47,492 nt of DNA from Marinobacter shengliensis (GCF_003007715.1 NZ_PXNO01000012.1:1-47492); one strand, 5' to 3'. Positions 23,968 through 32,536 are shown, counted from the first letter of the stretch. The notes: generated by a model from the sequence alone, not told the origin. Translations and numbers: made by a program.

Positions 23968-25613
23968 ACGGCGACTTCCTCTTTGGCCCGGTTGCGCAAC
24001 ACAAAGCGTTGGATCTTGCCGCTGGGTGTTTTCGGCAACTCTTCCACAAACTCGATTTCCCGCGGGTAGGCATGGGTCGACAAGCGGTGGCGAACCAGTT
24101 CCTGCAGCTCTTCCTTGAGCACGGCGTCGTCTGCCGGCTCCTGACCGGATTTGATAACCACATAAGCCTTGATGATCGAGCCACGCTTTTCATCCGGCTT
24201 GGCCACCACACCGGATTCGGCCACCGCCGCGTGCTCCAGCAGTGTACTTTCCACATCCGCTGGCCCTACGCGGTAACCTGCTGTGGTGATAATGTCGTCG
24301 TCACGGCCGCTGAAGGAGAAACTGCCATCGCCATGGCAGATCACCATGTCGCCGGTCAGGTAGTAGCCGTTCACGAACGGGTCTTTCTCGCCCCAGGTGT
24401 AGCCATCAAAATGGAACAGCGGCGACGCCTTGAGATCCACTGCCAACTGGCCGATTTCGCCCTCGCCCACTTCTTCATTTTTTTCGTTCAACGCCACTAC
24501 TCTGTGGCCAGGCGATGAGAACCCCATGGAGCCCTGGCGAATCGGATGGTCCAGGCCGTGGAAGTTGCAACAGGTCATGCCAGTTTCAGTCTGGCCATAA
24601 TGATCCTTCACCGGGCAGAAGTGACGACGAGCAATCCAGTTCACCACCTCCGGATTCAGGGGCTCGCCGGCGCTGCTGCACACCCTCAGGCCAAGATTCT
24701 CCCCTTCCGGCAGAACCTGATCGTTCGCCTTGAGCAGACGATAGGCCGTCGGCGCCGCTGCGAGGTTGGTGATCCGGTACTTGCGGATCATCTCGTAGGT
24801 GGATTCCGGGGTGAACGGATTGGGATTGAAATGGGTGGCGTGGCCCATCAGCAGCGGACCGGTTACCGCGTAGTACAGGCCATAGGCCCAGCCGGGGTCT
24901 GCCACGTTCCAGAATACGTCGTCTTCGCGCAGGTCGATGGCGTATTTCATGTAAACGTAGAACGCCAGCAACGCCTTGGCGGGCACAGCCACCCCTTTGG
25001 CCTTGCCGACGGTACCGGAGGTAAACATCTGCAGGAACGGATCGTTGCCGGTGATCATTACCGGCTCGCACTGGTCCGACTGTTCCGCCAATACCTTCTC
25101 AAAATCAGGCACACCAGCACCGGTGGCCGCCGCGTTCAGGCACAGTAACGGCGGGCAATTTTTGACTTCCTCCAGCTTGGGGTAGTTATCTGGATCGGTC
25201 ACCACCAGCCGGGTGCTAGCCTTCTCCAGGCGATACTCGATAGCGCCGGAACCAAAGGCGGTGAACAGCGGCTGGTACACCGCGCCCAGGCGCAGGGTTC
25301 CAGCAATCACAATCAGCAGCTCCGGCCCCCTGGGCAGAAGGCCGGCCACCCGGTCACCTTTGGTGACACCAAGAGACTTCAGGTAGTTGGCAAAACGTGC
25401 AGACGCGGCTTTGAGCTCAGCAAAGGTAAGAGCTCCGTCACCACCGCCGATTTTTTCGTAGTAGAGCGCAACCTTTTGCGGGTCAACGGCCCATCGGTCA
25501 CAAATCTCGTGGCATACGTTCAGGCCACTCTCCAGGCGTCCGTCCAGGATGTCCGCTTCCAGCGCGGCCGCATCAAACTGGTTGTACACGTCATTGTATT
25601 GCGGAAGGCTCAT
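23964..25613 (-). CDS. AMP-forming acyl-CoA synthetase
   Basis: 549 residues from ATG 25613, with ACGGAG upstream; an in-frame start at 25649 has no ribosome-binding site. ANL-superfamily order: P-loop TSGTVGKAKG near 210, YGQTETG (A5-like) near 345, YLTGDM (A7) near 425, GRDDDIITTAGYRVGP (A8), and the C-terminal catalytic lysine in PKTPSGKIQR. Overall layout is like acetyl-CoA or medium-chain acyl-CoA synthetases (ACSM type). It converts a carboxylic acid to its CoA thioester at the expense of ATP. First gene of a run that continues with a thioesterase and a five-gene importer, so ligase and importer probably share a substrate. Confidence 0.92.
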   Translation of the reverse strand: MSLPQYNDVYNQFDAAALEADILDGRLESGLNVCHEICDRWAVDPQKVALYYEKIGGGDGALTFAELKAASARFANYLKSLGVTKGDRVAGLLPRGPELLIVIAGTLRLGAVYQPLFTAFGSGAIEYRLEKASTRLVVTDPDNYPKLEEVKNCPPLLCLNAAATGAGVPDFEKVLAEQSDQCEPVMITGNDPFLQMFTSGTVGKAKGVAVPAKALLAFYVYMKYAIDLREDDVFWNVADPGWAYGLYYAVTGPLLMGHATHFNPNPFTPESTYEMIRKYRITNLAAAPTAYRLLKANDQVLPEGENLGLRVCSSAGEPLNPEVVNWIARRHFCPVKDHYGQTETGMTCCNFHGLDHPIRQGSMGFSSPGHRVVALNEKNEEVGEGEIGQLAVDLKASPLFHFDGYTWGEKDPFVNGYYLTGDMVICHGDGSFSFSGRDDDIITTAGYRVGPADVESTLLEHAAVAESGVVAKPDEKRGSIIKAYVVIKSGQEPADDAVLKEELQELVRHRLSTHAYPREIEFVEELPKTPSGKIQRFVLRNRAKEEVAV

Positions 25614-25677
25614 CGTACACTCCGTTTGTTGTCGTTGTTGGTTGTACAAACTTCAATCAGGTTTAGCATAGCCTTCA

Positions 25678-25694
25678 CTTTACGTAAAGGTAAA
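25678..25694. promoter_or_regulatory. Operator upstream of the acyl-CoA ligase operon
   Basis: Perfect 12-bp palindrome CTTTACGTAAAG (25678-25689) continued by GTAAA. It lies 65 bases before the ligase start and resembles the dyad at 23517-23538. Probably the binding site of one shared regulator. Confidence 0.6.
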
Positions 25695-25854
25695 CTTTTG
25701 GCTAAAGAAGAACCAACAAACGGAAGTCTCCGACGGAAACGAATCCCTGTTTGAAATTATGAGCTGCGATTAAGGCGGATAGCCAAATCTCCTGGATTTG
25801 GTCGGCATCTGCCTGTTTATTATTCTCGAATCATATGACTGCTTCCGGAGAGGC

Positions 25855-26529
25855 TCATATGTGTTGGACGCCGGACGTGTTGAGCCCACTAATCTCCGTC
25901 ATGATCCTTTCAATAACCTGTGTTCGCACCGCAGGTTTGATCCTTTCTTCTGGATAACACCTGACCAGATCAATATGACTTACGCCCTCGTGTGCATGGA
26001 ACATGTGATTTTCGACCCGTTGCGTTGCTCTGCTCCCGAAAGCCTCGTTCATTTGGTGACTTTGGTCGCACCCGAGCAAGTCTCCCTGCGAGAAGAAATT
26101 AAGGCACACATCAACATTTGTCGGTACGTTACGAGGATCAAACCCCCACCGTCCTGGGAATACTCGCCCCAGCCCTCCTGCGGCGATGATGACGAGCAGG
26201 GCAACCTCCACACCGCGCCACTCAAGCTCGCGTGCAACCTTGACCGCGTGGAACCCGCCCTGACTATACCCGAGAATCACGAGCTTCCGCCCCTCGCGAC
26301 GTGATGCTTGCAAGTCATCTGATATCGCATCAACCGAGTGCAGGTGACCGTACATTGTCACGTCTGACAACCCCTTGCTTCTGAGGTAACGCAGCAGGTT
26401 GCGCTGCATCAGTCGTCGGGCCATGAAGCCGTGAATCACCGCAACTCGCGGACCAGCGTAGCCGCTGTTTGTCTTTGGTCGGTCAGGGACCTGCAACCGT
26501 TGAACTAAGCTCAGAAGTTTACTATCCAA
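25855..26529 (-). CDS. Alpha/beta-hydrolase (cassette gene)
   Basis: 224 residues from TTG 26529, with AAGGTG upstream and the attC core GTTAGGC just before it. The fold pattern is that of a lipase-like hydrolase: strand VAVIHGF at 29-35, nucleophile elbow GYSQGG with Ser89, and late His in HEGVSHIDLV. VCLNFFSQGDLLG is a plausible acid-residue strand. No signal peptide, so cytoplasmic. I do not recognise a subfamily; esterase or lipase activity is inferred. No attC follows the stop, so the cassette is truncated or its attC has decayed. Confidence 0.75.
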   Translation of the reverse strand: MDSKLLSLVQRLQVPDRPKTNSGYAGPRVAVIHGFMARRLMQRNLLRYLRSKGLSDVTMYGHLHSVDAISDDLQASRREGRKLVILGYSQGGFHAVKVARELEWRGVEVALLVIIAAGGLGRVFPGRWGFDPRNVPTNVDVCLNFFSQGDLLGCDQSHQMNEAFGSRATQRVENHMFHAHEGVSHIDLVRCYPEERIKPAVRTQVIERIMTEISGLNTSGVQHI

Positions 26530-26546
26530 GAAGCGTCACCTTGCAT

Positions 26547-26595
26547 GCCTAACGCCCGCAATCGAGCGCTTGTCGCGTGGATTGATTTGTTATGC
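26547..26595 (-). other. attC site between hydrolase and ParDE cassettes
   Basis: 49 bp. Read on the minus strand it runs from GCATAAC (26595-26589) to GTTAGGC (26553-26547), with arms AATCCACGCG and CGCTCGATT around GACAAG. The one- or two-base bulges between arms fit the extrahelical bases of attC hairpins. Confidence 0.8.
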
Positions 26596-26611
26596 CACCT
26601 GAACCAAAATA

Positions 26612-26626
26612 TACCAATTATTGGTA
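26612..26626 (+). promoter_or_regulatory. Palindromic operator of the parDE genes
   Basis: TACCAAT-T-ATTGGTA, a 15-bp perfect dyad whose end lies 16 bases upstream of the parD ATG. Position and symmetry fit autorepression by the antitoxin. Confidence 0.65.
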
Positions 26627-26642
26627 CTAGCGAGACAGCATC

Positions 26643-26882
26643 ATGCAAAAGAACACCAGCATCACTCTAGGCCAACATTTTGATGCGTTCATTGCGGAAC
26701 AACTCAAAAATGGCCGATACAGCTCAACCAGCGAAGTTGTTCGTGCAGGATTGCGCCTGCTTGAAGAGTCCGAAACCCGCCTGACTACGCTCCGCAAACT
26801 TCTTAAGGAAGGCGAAGATAGTGGCTTTGAAGACTACTCTTATGACTCTTTCATTCGCGAACTGGACAACGAAGAGCGCTAA
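26643..26882 (+). CDS. parD: ParD-family antitoxin
   Basis: 79 residues, ATG. The ribbon-helix-helix part is at the N-terminus (NTSITLGQHFDAFIAEQLKNGRYSSTSEVVRAGLRLLEE), as in CopG/ParD proteins of the CC2985 group. An acidic C-terminal toxin-binding tail (GEDSGFEDYSYDSFIRELD) follows. It binds the palindrome at 26612 in all likelihood and neutralises the ParE toxin encoded next. The stop overlaps the toxin start by one base. Cassette-borne and antisense to the cassette direction. Confidence 0.92.
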   Translation: MQKNTSITLGQHFDAFIAEQLKNGRYSSTSEVVRAGLRLLEESETRLTTLRKLLKEGEDSGFEDYSYDSFIRELDNEER

Positions 26883-27178
26883 TGCTGAATTTCAAGCTTT
26901 CCAGGAAGGCCAAAGCTGATCTCAAATCTATTGCACTGTACGCGGAGCGTAAATGGGGCCGAGATCAACGAAACCACTACATTCTCCAGTTTGACCAGTG
27001 CTTCCAACTACTGGGCGAAAACCCGAATCTGGGGCAAACCTGCGATGGGATCCGCGCGGACTACCGACAGTATCCCCAAGGAAGTCACATCATATTCTAT
27101 CGGGTAGCGACCGACAGTGTCGTTGAGATTATCCGTATTCTACACAAACGCATGTTACCAGATGGGCATCTCCTTTAG
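26882..27178 (+). CDS. parE: ParE-family toxin
   Basis: 98 residues, ATG overlapping the parD stop by one base. Family features: N-terminal FKLSRKAKADLKSIALYAERKWG, central LGENPNLGQ and DGIRADYRQYPQGSHIIFYRV, and C-terminal VEIIRILHKRMLPD. ParE toxins poison DNA gyrase. Full length for the family (about 95-100 residues), so probably active. The stop lies just before the attC core at the right end of the cassette (GCATAAC, about 27182-27188). Confidence 0.92.
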   Translation: MLNFKLSRKAKADLKSIALYAERKWGRDQRNHYILQFDQCFQLLGENPNLGQTCDGIRADYRQYPQGSHIIFYRVATDSVVEIIRILHKRMLPDGHLL

Positions 27179-27210
27179 GGCATAACGCCCGCCAGGGTTC
27201 GCTGGCGCAC
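27178..27210 (-). other. Half attC site (truncated)
   Basis: Minus-strand GGCGGGCGTTATGC preceded by a GCGCCAG-CGAACC-CTGGCGG hairpin. Only the right arm and core of an attC remain; the left part is lost. Confidence 0.55.
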
Positions 27211-27333
27211 GCCTCACCTATCGGCTTTAATTATCTGAGTTACTTATTCACAACAGCCAGGCGGTACTTGCCTGCCGGAGTTTTGGCTCTGGTGTATGTC
27301 AGCAAGGTGTGGGCATGACAGGAGGTCATTACC

Positions 27334-28359
27334 ATGAAGCGCATCGCCATTTGCTTTGACGGCACCTGGAACCGGCCAGAGGAAAACATCGGCGAGGATT
27401 TCCCCACTAATGTTCTGCAGTTTGCCCGGGCTATTCGGCCCACGGATGACCAGGGCGTGGAGCAGGTGGTGTTTTACGATTGGGGCATTGGCTCTTATCA
27501 TGACCAGCTTCGGGCCGGCGCCACGGGCAAGGGGCTGGAGAAAAATGTGATGGATGGCTACCGGTTTCTGGTTCACAACTACGAGCCGGGTGATGAGATC
27601 TTTCTGTTTGGTTTCAGCCGCGGCGCCTACACCGCCCGCAGCCTGTGCGGCATGATCAATAACTGCAGCATTCTGAAGAAGGTTCACGCCAATCAGATTG
27701 AAAACGCGTTCAAGCTGTACAAAACCAAGAAGCATCCCGCCAATGGCGAACATGCCATGGCCTGGAAGAAGACACATTCGTTAGAGCTGCGCACTCCCAT
27801 CAAGTTTGTGGGTGTGTGGGATACCGTAGGTGCCCTGGGGCTGCCGTTTACCTTTTTCGGGCTGATTAAGGATAAAGACCTGTTTTATGACAGGGAGATT
27901 GGCAGCAACATCGCAACGGCCCGGCACGCGTTGTCTCTGGATGAGCAGCGGGAGGATTTTGAACCCACGCTTTGGGAGCCGAGGAACGGCACAGACATCC
28001 AGCAGGTGTGGTTTGCCGGGGTGCACTCGGATGTGGGCGGCGGCTACGGCCCGGACAAGTCGAATCAGATTCTGGCAGACATTCCGCTACTCTGGATGGC
28101 AGACGAGGCAAAGAAACAGAAACTGGTGTTCAATAGCAATCTGCCCTCCCAAACCCATGCAACGGCCGAGCAGCACAATGAATACAAGGGCAAGTACCGG
28201 CTGCTGGGTAAGCTGGTTCGCAGCATCCCCGTACCCGAGGCCAACCTGACCTACGTACACCCCAGCGTTAAGACGCGCTACAGCAGCGGTTACCGCAGCG
28301 AGCCGATTGAGCAGTACATCAAAAGCCATGGCCAGTGGCCACCACTCTGGGGCGGGTGA
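27334..28359 (+). CDS. Stand-alone DUF2235 alpha/beta-hydrolase
   Basis: 341 residues, ATG with ACAGGAGG upstream. DUF2235 blocks in order: FDGTWN at 8-13, GFSRGAYTAR with Ser95, VWDTVGALG with Asp163, and VHSDVGGGYG with His231/Asp233. The same four blocks occur in the PAAR-fused effector at 8526-10268, but there is no PAAR domain and no signal peptide here. It is probably a cytoplasmic lipase/esterase; some DUF2235 proteins are T6SS effectors loaded through separate adaptors. No immunity-like gene follows. Preceded by the cassette remnant and followed by an SGNH hydrolase gene. Confidence 0.88.
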   Translation: MKRIAICFDGTWNRPEENIGEDFPTNVLQFARAIRPTDDQGVEQVVFYDWGIGSYHDQLRAGATGKGLEKNVMDGYRFLVHNYEPGDEIFLFGFSRGAYTARSLCGMINNCSILKKVHANQIENAFKLYKTKKHPANGEHAMAWKKTHSLELRTPIKFVGVWDTVGALGLPFTFFGLIKDKDLFYDREIGSNIATARHALSLDEQREDFEPTLWEPRNGTDIQQVWFAGVHSDVGGGYGPDKSNQILADIPLLWMADEAKKQKLVFNSNLPSQTHATAEQHNEYKGKYRLLGKLVRSIPVPEANLTYVHPSVKTRYSSGYRSEPIEQYIKSHGQWPPLWGG

Positions 28360-28438
28360 TCAGCCCTTTGTGTTTCATGCTAGTCTGGTGAGATTAACTG
28401 TAGCCCCAAGTTGGTTAATTAAAGCTGAGACCCACGCA

Positions 28439-29143
28439 ATGCATCTTCCATTCTGGCTGACAACGGCCCTATTGTTTCCGGTATTGCTGTACCAGGGGAA
28501 ACGCACCCGGCGTACCACGCCCCGATTACCGGAGGCCTCTGGCTCTCCGTGTGGGCAGTATGGCGAGGGCGAGCCCGCCAGGCGCGTTCTGGTGATCGGA
28601 GAATCCACCGCCGCCGGCGTGGGTGTTGATAACCACGAGCAGGGGCTGGCCAGCCAGTTGGCGAAGCAGATCCATGAACGTACCGGCCAGGCCATTGCCT
28701 GGCATACCTTCGGGGTGAACGGCATTCGCCTTGGAGCCTTGAACAAGCAGCTCGCGAGGGCGGACCTGCCAGAAGCAGACCTGGTAGTCCTGAGCATGGG
28801 GGTGAACGACACTACCGGCTTTACGCCCAGGTACAAGTTTCGCCAACAACTGCTGGAGCTGCGCCAGTTGCTCGGTGCCCGTTACCCTGCACCGCTGATG
28901 CTTTTGAGTGTTCCGCCCATGCACCTGTTTACCGCCCTGCCCGCGCCGTTGCGGCACGTAATCGGATGGCGGGCGCGGCTGCTGGATCACCTGTACAAGA
29001 CACTTGCCAGCGAGATGCCAGAGCGGTTCTCTTACGTTCACTACCCTGTCATTTCAGACCCGGAATTGCTGGCCAGTGATGGCTATCACCCCGGGGAGAA
29101 AGGTTACCGTTACATCGCGCAAGCCCTGGCAGCCCTTCCTTAG
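28439..29143 (+). CDS. SGNH/GDSL-type hydrolase
   Basis: 234 residues from ATG 28439; a longer frame from 28307 overlaps the DUF2235 gene and is not supported. A hydrophobic N-terminus (LPFWLTTALLFPVLLY) is a signal anchor or signal peptide. SGNH blocks: GES with Ser56, FGVNG, GVND with Asn123, and DGYHP with Asp214 and His217. This gives the full Ser-Asn-Asp-His set of SGNH esterases. It acts outside the cytoplasm on an ester of unknown nature. The acyltransferase gene follows after 7 bases with its ribosome-binding site formed by the stop region (TAGGAG), so the two are coupled. Confidence 0.9.
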   Translation: MHLPFWLTTALLFPVLLYQGKRTRRTTPRLPEASGSPCGQYGEGEPARRVLVIGESTAAGVGVDNHEQGLASQLAKQIHERTGQAIAWHTFGVNGIRLGALNKQLARADLPEADLVVLSMGVNDTTGFTPRYKFRQQLLELRQLLGARYPAPLMLLSVPPMHLFTALPAPLRHVIGWRARLLDHLYKTLASEMPERFSYVHYPVISDPELLASDGYHPGEKGYRYIAQALAALP

Positions 29144-29150
29144 GAGTTTC

Positions 29151-30482
29151 ATGGCAACACAATCCACGCCGTCATCCGATAAACACACCCAGTCACCTTC
29201 CGAGCGGGACCTGTACCTGGACGCCCTGCGTGCCGGTGCTTTGCTGGTGGTGGTATTCGGGCACTGGATAGCCACTCTGCCCCGGTTTGATGGTGGCCTG
29301 GAAATTCAAACAGAACACCTGTTAAAAATCTGGGAGCCTTCAGGGTTTATCACCTGGTTTGTGCAGGTGGTGCCGCTGTTCGTGTTTGTATCTGCCACCG
29401 TCAGTGCCGATGGTGTGGTGCACCGGATGGCTCAGGGGCACCGGCAGATGCATTGGTGGGCAGGGAGAGCGCTGGCGCTGGCCAGGCCTACGGTGACGTA
29501 TCTTGCCGCCATTACCCTGATTGCCCTGCTTTCACTCTACACCGGCGGCCGGGTGTTGGGGCCGTTTAACCAGTCGCTCACCATACACTTGTGGTTTCTG
29601 ATCATGCTGCTGGCCGTGCAGGCGCTGTTGCCCCTGAGCGTGGAGGCCGACAGGCGCTGGGGCCTGGGGGCGGTCGTTGGGCTGGTTGTGGCAGCCGCGG
29701 TGGTGGATGTTGTGCGGGCCATGCCCGGCTCAGCGGCGGATATTCTGCGCCTGGGACAGCGGGTAACGGATTCGGCAGACGGCATCGGCTGGGTCAATGC
29801 CGTGCTGGTTTGGCTGTTACCCCAGCAGTTGGGCATTGCCTGGAGGCGGGGCCGCTTCAGGGGTGTGTGGACGGGTCTGTTTTTCCTGGTGCTGGGCGGC
29901 TTCTGGCTGGTGGCTGCCCTGGCCAGTGGTTATCCCATCGGCATGGTAGGCCGGGATTTTCACGGCGACAGCAACATGCTGCCCCCCACCCTGGCGCTGG
30001 TGGGCGTAATGTGGCTTCAGGTTGGCGCGGTTCTGTTCTTCGAGCGGCCGGGGCGTTGGCTGCTGGACAGGCGCAGAATCAGCGGGGCGGTCACCATGCT
30101 CAGTGCCCTGAGTATGCCCCTGTACCTCTGGCACAAACTGGCAGAACTACCAGCCGCCTGGCAGGGCGACCGTTTCGGGTTGCCTGTGGACGCCGGTTTG
30201 CCCGGTGAACCCGGCTTCTGGATGGGGCGGTTCTGGTGGATTGTGCTCTGCAGCCTGATGGTGGTGCCGGTCATCGCGCTGGTGGTGGCTTTTGAAATGC
30301 GCCGCAAGCAAGGCGTTGTGACAACCTCCAGGCCGCGAATCATCCTGGCCGGCGGCTTCTCGCTGATGGCCGGACTGGTTGTCAGCCTGGCACTCGGAGC
30401 ACTACCGGGCGCCCTGCTTGGTCTGGTCGGAGTTGCGGCTGCGTCCTGGCTGTTGCGGGTGCATCCCCAGCCAGGACGATAA
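29151..30482 (+). CDS. Acyltransferase-3-like membrane protein
   Basis: 443 residues from ATG 29151, with TAGGAG immediately upstream. Ten or so membrane helices. The N-terminal block RDLYLDALRAGALLVVVFGHW resembles the acyltransferase-3 family, in which a His near the first helix is essential; here His is present in FGHW. Such proteins transfer acyl groups to membrane-exported sugars or lipids. The paired SGNH hydrolase might remove or shift the same groups. Substrate unknown. The C-terminal region ends with two membrane helices and a short tail (HPQPGR). Converges on mmsB. Confidence 0.85.
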   Translation: MATQSTPSSDKHTQSPSERDLYLDALRAGALLVVVFGHWIATLPRFDGGLEIQTEHLLKIWEPSGFITWFVQVVPLFVFVSATVSADGVVHRMAQGHRQMHWWAGRALALARPTVTYLAAITLIALLSLYTGGRVLGPFNQSLTIHLWFLIMLLAVQALLPLSVEADRRWGLGAVVGLVVAAAVVDVVRAMPGSAADILRLGQRVTDSADGIGWVNAVLVWLLPQQLGIAWRRGRFRGVWTGLFFLVLGGFWLVAALASGYPIGMVGRDFHGDSNMLPPTLALVGVMWLQVGAVLFFERPGRWLLDRRRISGAVTMLSALSMPLYLWHKLAELPAAWQGDRFGLPVDAGLPGEPGFWMGRFWWIVLCSLMVVPVIALVVAFEMRRKQGVVTTSRPRIILAGGFSLMAGLVVSLALGALPGALLGLVGVAAASWLLRVHPQPGR

Positions 30483-30520
30483 CCGGATCGTTACAGCGCC
30501 GCCTTACAAAGCTGAACCGC

Positions 30521-31408
30521 TCAGTCCGCCTTGTAGAGCCGGAGGATACTGGAAAAATCCAGCTCACCATTACCCTGCCCCGCATGCAACTGGAACAGGT
30601 TTCGGGCCAGCGAGCCCATGGGGATAGACGCCTGGTTCTTCACCGCGTTATCAAACGCCAGGCCCAAGTCCTTGGTCATCAGGTTCACCAGGAAGCCACC
30701 CTGGTACTCCCGCGATGCCGGCACGCCCTCCATCACACCCGGCCAGGGATTGTACACATTCAGCGCCCAGTTGCCGCCAGAGCTTTGCTTCATGATTTCT
30801 GACAGTACCGCAGGGTCCAGGCCGTTCTTGGCGCCCAGAGCCAGGGCCTCGCTGGTACCTGCCATCAGGATGGCCAGCATCATGTTGTTGCAGATCTTGG
30901 CCACCTGGCCGGCACCGTGGGGGCCGGCGTGGAAGATATTTTTTCCCATGCCTTCCAGGACAGGTTTGGCGCGATTGAAAGTGTCTTCTTCGCCACCGCA
31001 GATGAAGGTGAGGGTGCCGGCTTTGGCACCGCCTACGCCACCGGACACCGGGGCATCGATGAACGCCAGGCGCCGCGCTGCAGCGGCTTCCGCCACGGCG
31101 CGGGCAGTCTCCGGGGCAATGGTGGAGGAATCAATCACCAGGGTGCCTTCGGGCAAGGCTGAGAGCAGGCCGTCCTCGCCCAGGTACACCGCTTCCACAT
31201 GTTTGCCGGCCGGCAGCATGGTGATGATGCACTCTGCCCCTTCGGCCGCGGCCTTGCCGGAATCCGCGGTGCTGGCACCTTCGGCCACCAGCGCCTCAAC
31301 GGCGGGCTGTGACAGGTCGAATACGGTCACATCATGCCCGGCCTTGAGCAGGTTAGAGGCCATGGGCGCGCCCATGTTGCCCAGGCCGATAAAGGTAATC
31401 TTCGCCAT
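30521..31408 (-). CDS. mmsB: 3-hydroxyisobutyrate dehydrogenase
   Basis: 295 residues, ATG with AAGGAG upstream. NAD-binding GLGNMGAPMA at 8-17, substrate block DAPVSGGVGGAKAG from residue 118, and catalytic Lys171 in GQVAKICNN. Oxidises 3-hydroxyisobutyrate to methylmalonate semialdehyde with NAD+, the step before MmsA in valine breakdown. Length is the usual one. Last gene of the operon running from mmsA; cytoplasmic. Confidence 0.95.
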   Translation of the reverse strand: MAKITFIGLGNMGAPMASNLLKAGHDVTVFDLSQPAVEALVAEGASTADSGKAAAEGAECIITMLPAGKHVEAVYLGEDGLLSALPEGTLVIDSSTIAPETARAVAEAAAARRLAFIDAPVSGGVGGAKAGTLTFICGGEEDTFNRAKPVLEGMGKNIFHAGPHGAGQVAKICNNMMLAILMAGTSEALALGAKNGLDPAVLSEIMKQSSGGNWALNVYNPWPGVMEGVPASREYQGGFLVNLMTKDLGLAFDNAVKNQASIPMGSLARNLFQLHAGQGNGELDFSSILRLYKAD

Positions 31409-31450
31409 GTTGCTTCTCCTTGTTGTTGTACTGAAGCCAAGGGGCAGTGG

Positions 31451-32536
31451 TTAGCCCTCGGCTTCCTGGCTGAAAAACTCGTCTATCCAGCTGTTGTCGA
31501 TTTCCCCCAGCGCGGCGTAGCGCCAGCGGGGTTGCATGTCTTTATCAATCAGCAGGGCGCGGATGCCCTCGGCAAACTCACCTTTTCTGAGGCATTGCTT
31601 CGCCATGACCAGTTCGTTGTCCAATACCTGGGCCAGACTGTGCAAACGGCTGCGGTGGTAATGCTGCCAATGCAGCGCCAGCGACGTCGGGCTGGCCGCG
31701 GCCAGGCCTTTCACAGATTTGCCCAGCCAGTCGTTGCGACTGCCGAATTCCTGCAGGCGACTCACCACCTGTTCCAGAGAATCGGCATCAGTGGCTTGCT
31801 GGATCTCGTCGTAATGCTGCCGCACCGGTGATTCCAGCACAGCATCCTGGCTTTGCTGCTCGTACCTGCGCAGTACCTGACTAACCACTGCGTGGCTATC
31901 GGCACCTTGCCAATCGGCTGCGACCAGGGTGTCGACCACCTGCGCTTTAAGTTCCTGCTTCACGAACCGGTCCGCCATGCCGGTGAACAACGCGTCGGCA
32001 GCGTTCATCCGTGCACCAGTCAAGCCCAGGAACAGGCCGGTTCGACCGGGCATGCGATTGAGGAACCAGCCGGCGCCGATGTCCGGGTAAAGGCCGATGC
32101 TCACTTCCGGCATCGCCAGTTTCGAGTGTTCGGTAACCACCCGGTGGGAAGCGCCCACCATCAGGCCGATGCCGCCGCCCATCACAATGCCGTGGCCCCA
32201 GCAAATGATCGGTTTCGGGAAGGTGTGAATCTGGTAGTCCAGCTCGTATTCTTCGGTGAAGAACTGGTCGCCCTCGCCGAGTTTTCCTGGCTCGGTCATG
32301 CTGCGGTACAGAGACACGATGTCTCCTCCGGCGCAGAAGGCCTTGTCGCCCTCCGCTTCCAGCCAGACCGCGCACACCCTTTCGTCTTCCGCCCAGCGGG
32401 TCAGTTGGGGTTTGAGCAGGCGGATCATCTCCATCGACAACGAGTTGAGGTTGCGCGGTGTGTTCAGCCGCGCCACGGCAATCAGCTCACCACCGGTGGT
32501 TGTCCACTCTTCAAAAATAATGGGTTGCTCGCTCAT
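31451..32536 (-). CDS. 3-hydroxyisobutyryl-CoA hydrolase
   Basis: 361 residues, ATG. Crotonase-fold protein longer than typical hydratases, as for the hydrolase branch. Oxyanion/active-site blocks: GDKAFCAGGDIVSLYR near 65, WGHGIVMGGGIGLMVG, and MPEVSIGLYPDIGA. The extended C-terminal region (WLGKSVKGLAAASPTSLALHW, then the QCLRKGEFAEGIRALLIDKD block) matches 3-hydroxyisobutyryl-CoA hydrolases, which release free 3-hydroxyisobutyrate from its CoA ester. Fits between the enoyl-CoA hydratase and mmsB in both gene order and pathway. Confidence 0.93.
   Translation of the reverse strand: MSEQPIIFEEWTTTGGELIAVARLNTPRNLNSLSMEMIRLLKPQLTRWAEDERVCAVWLEAEGDKAFCAGGDIVSLYRSMTEPGKLGEGDQFFTEEYELDYQIHTFPKPIICWGHGIVMGGGIGLMVGASHRVVTEHSKLAMPEVSIGLYPDIGAGWFLNRMPGRTGLFLGLTGARMNAADALFTGMADRFVKQELKAQVVDTLVAADWQGADSHAVVSQVLRRYEQQSQDAVLESPVRQHYDEIQQATDADSLEQVVSRLQEFGSRNDWLGKSVKGLAAASPTSLALHWQHYHRSRLHSLAQVLDNELVMAKQCLRKGEFAEGIRALLIDKDMQPRWRYAALGEIDNSWIDEFFSQEAEG

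Larger units (their letters stand above)
25855..27210 (-). mobile_element. Second integron-cassette remnant, reverse orientation, no integrase
   Basis: On the minus strand it reads: right half of an attC ending GGCGGGCGTTATGC (27178-27210), then a ParDE cassette in antisense, then a full attC (26547-26595), then an alpha/beta-hydrolase cassette whose gene starts 17 bases after the GTTAGGC core. No attC is visible after the hydrolase, so that end is broken. The core GTTATGC at 27182 region is the complement of GCATAAC, as in region 1. Cassettes without intI fit a CALIN-type cluster. Confidence 0.8.
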
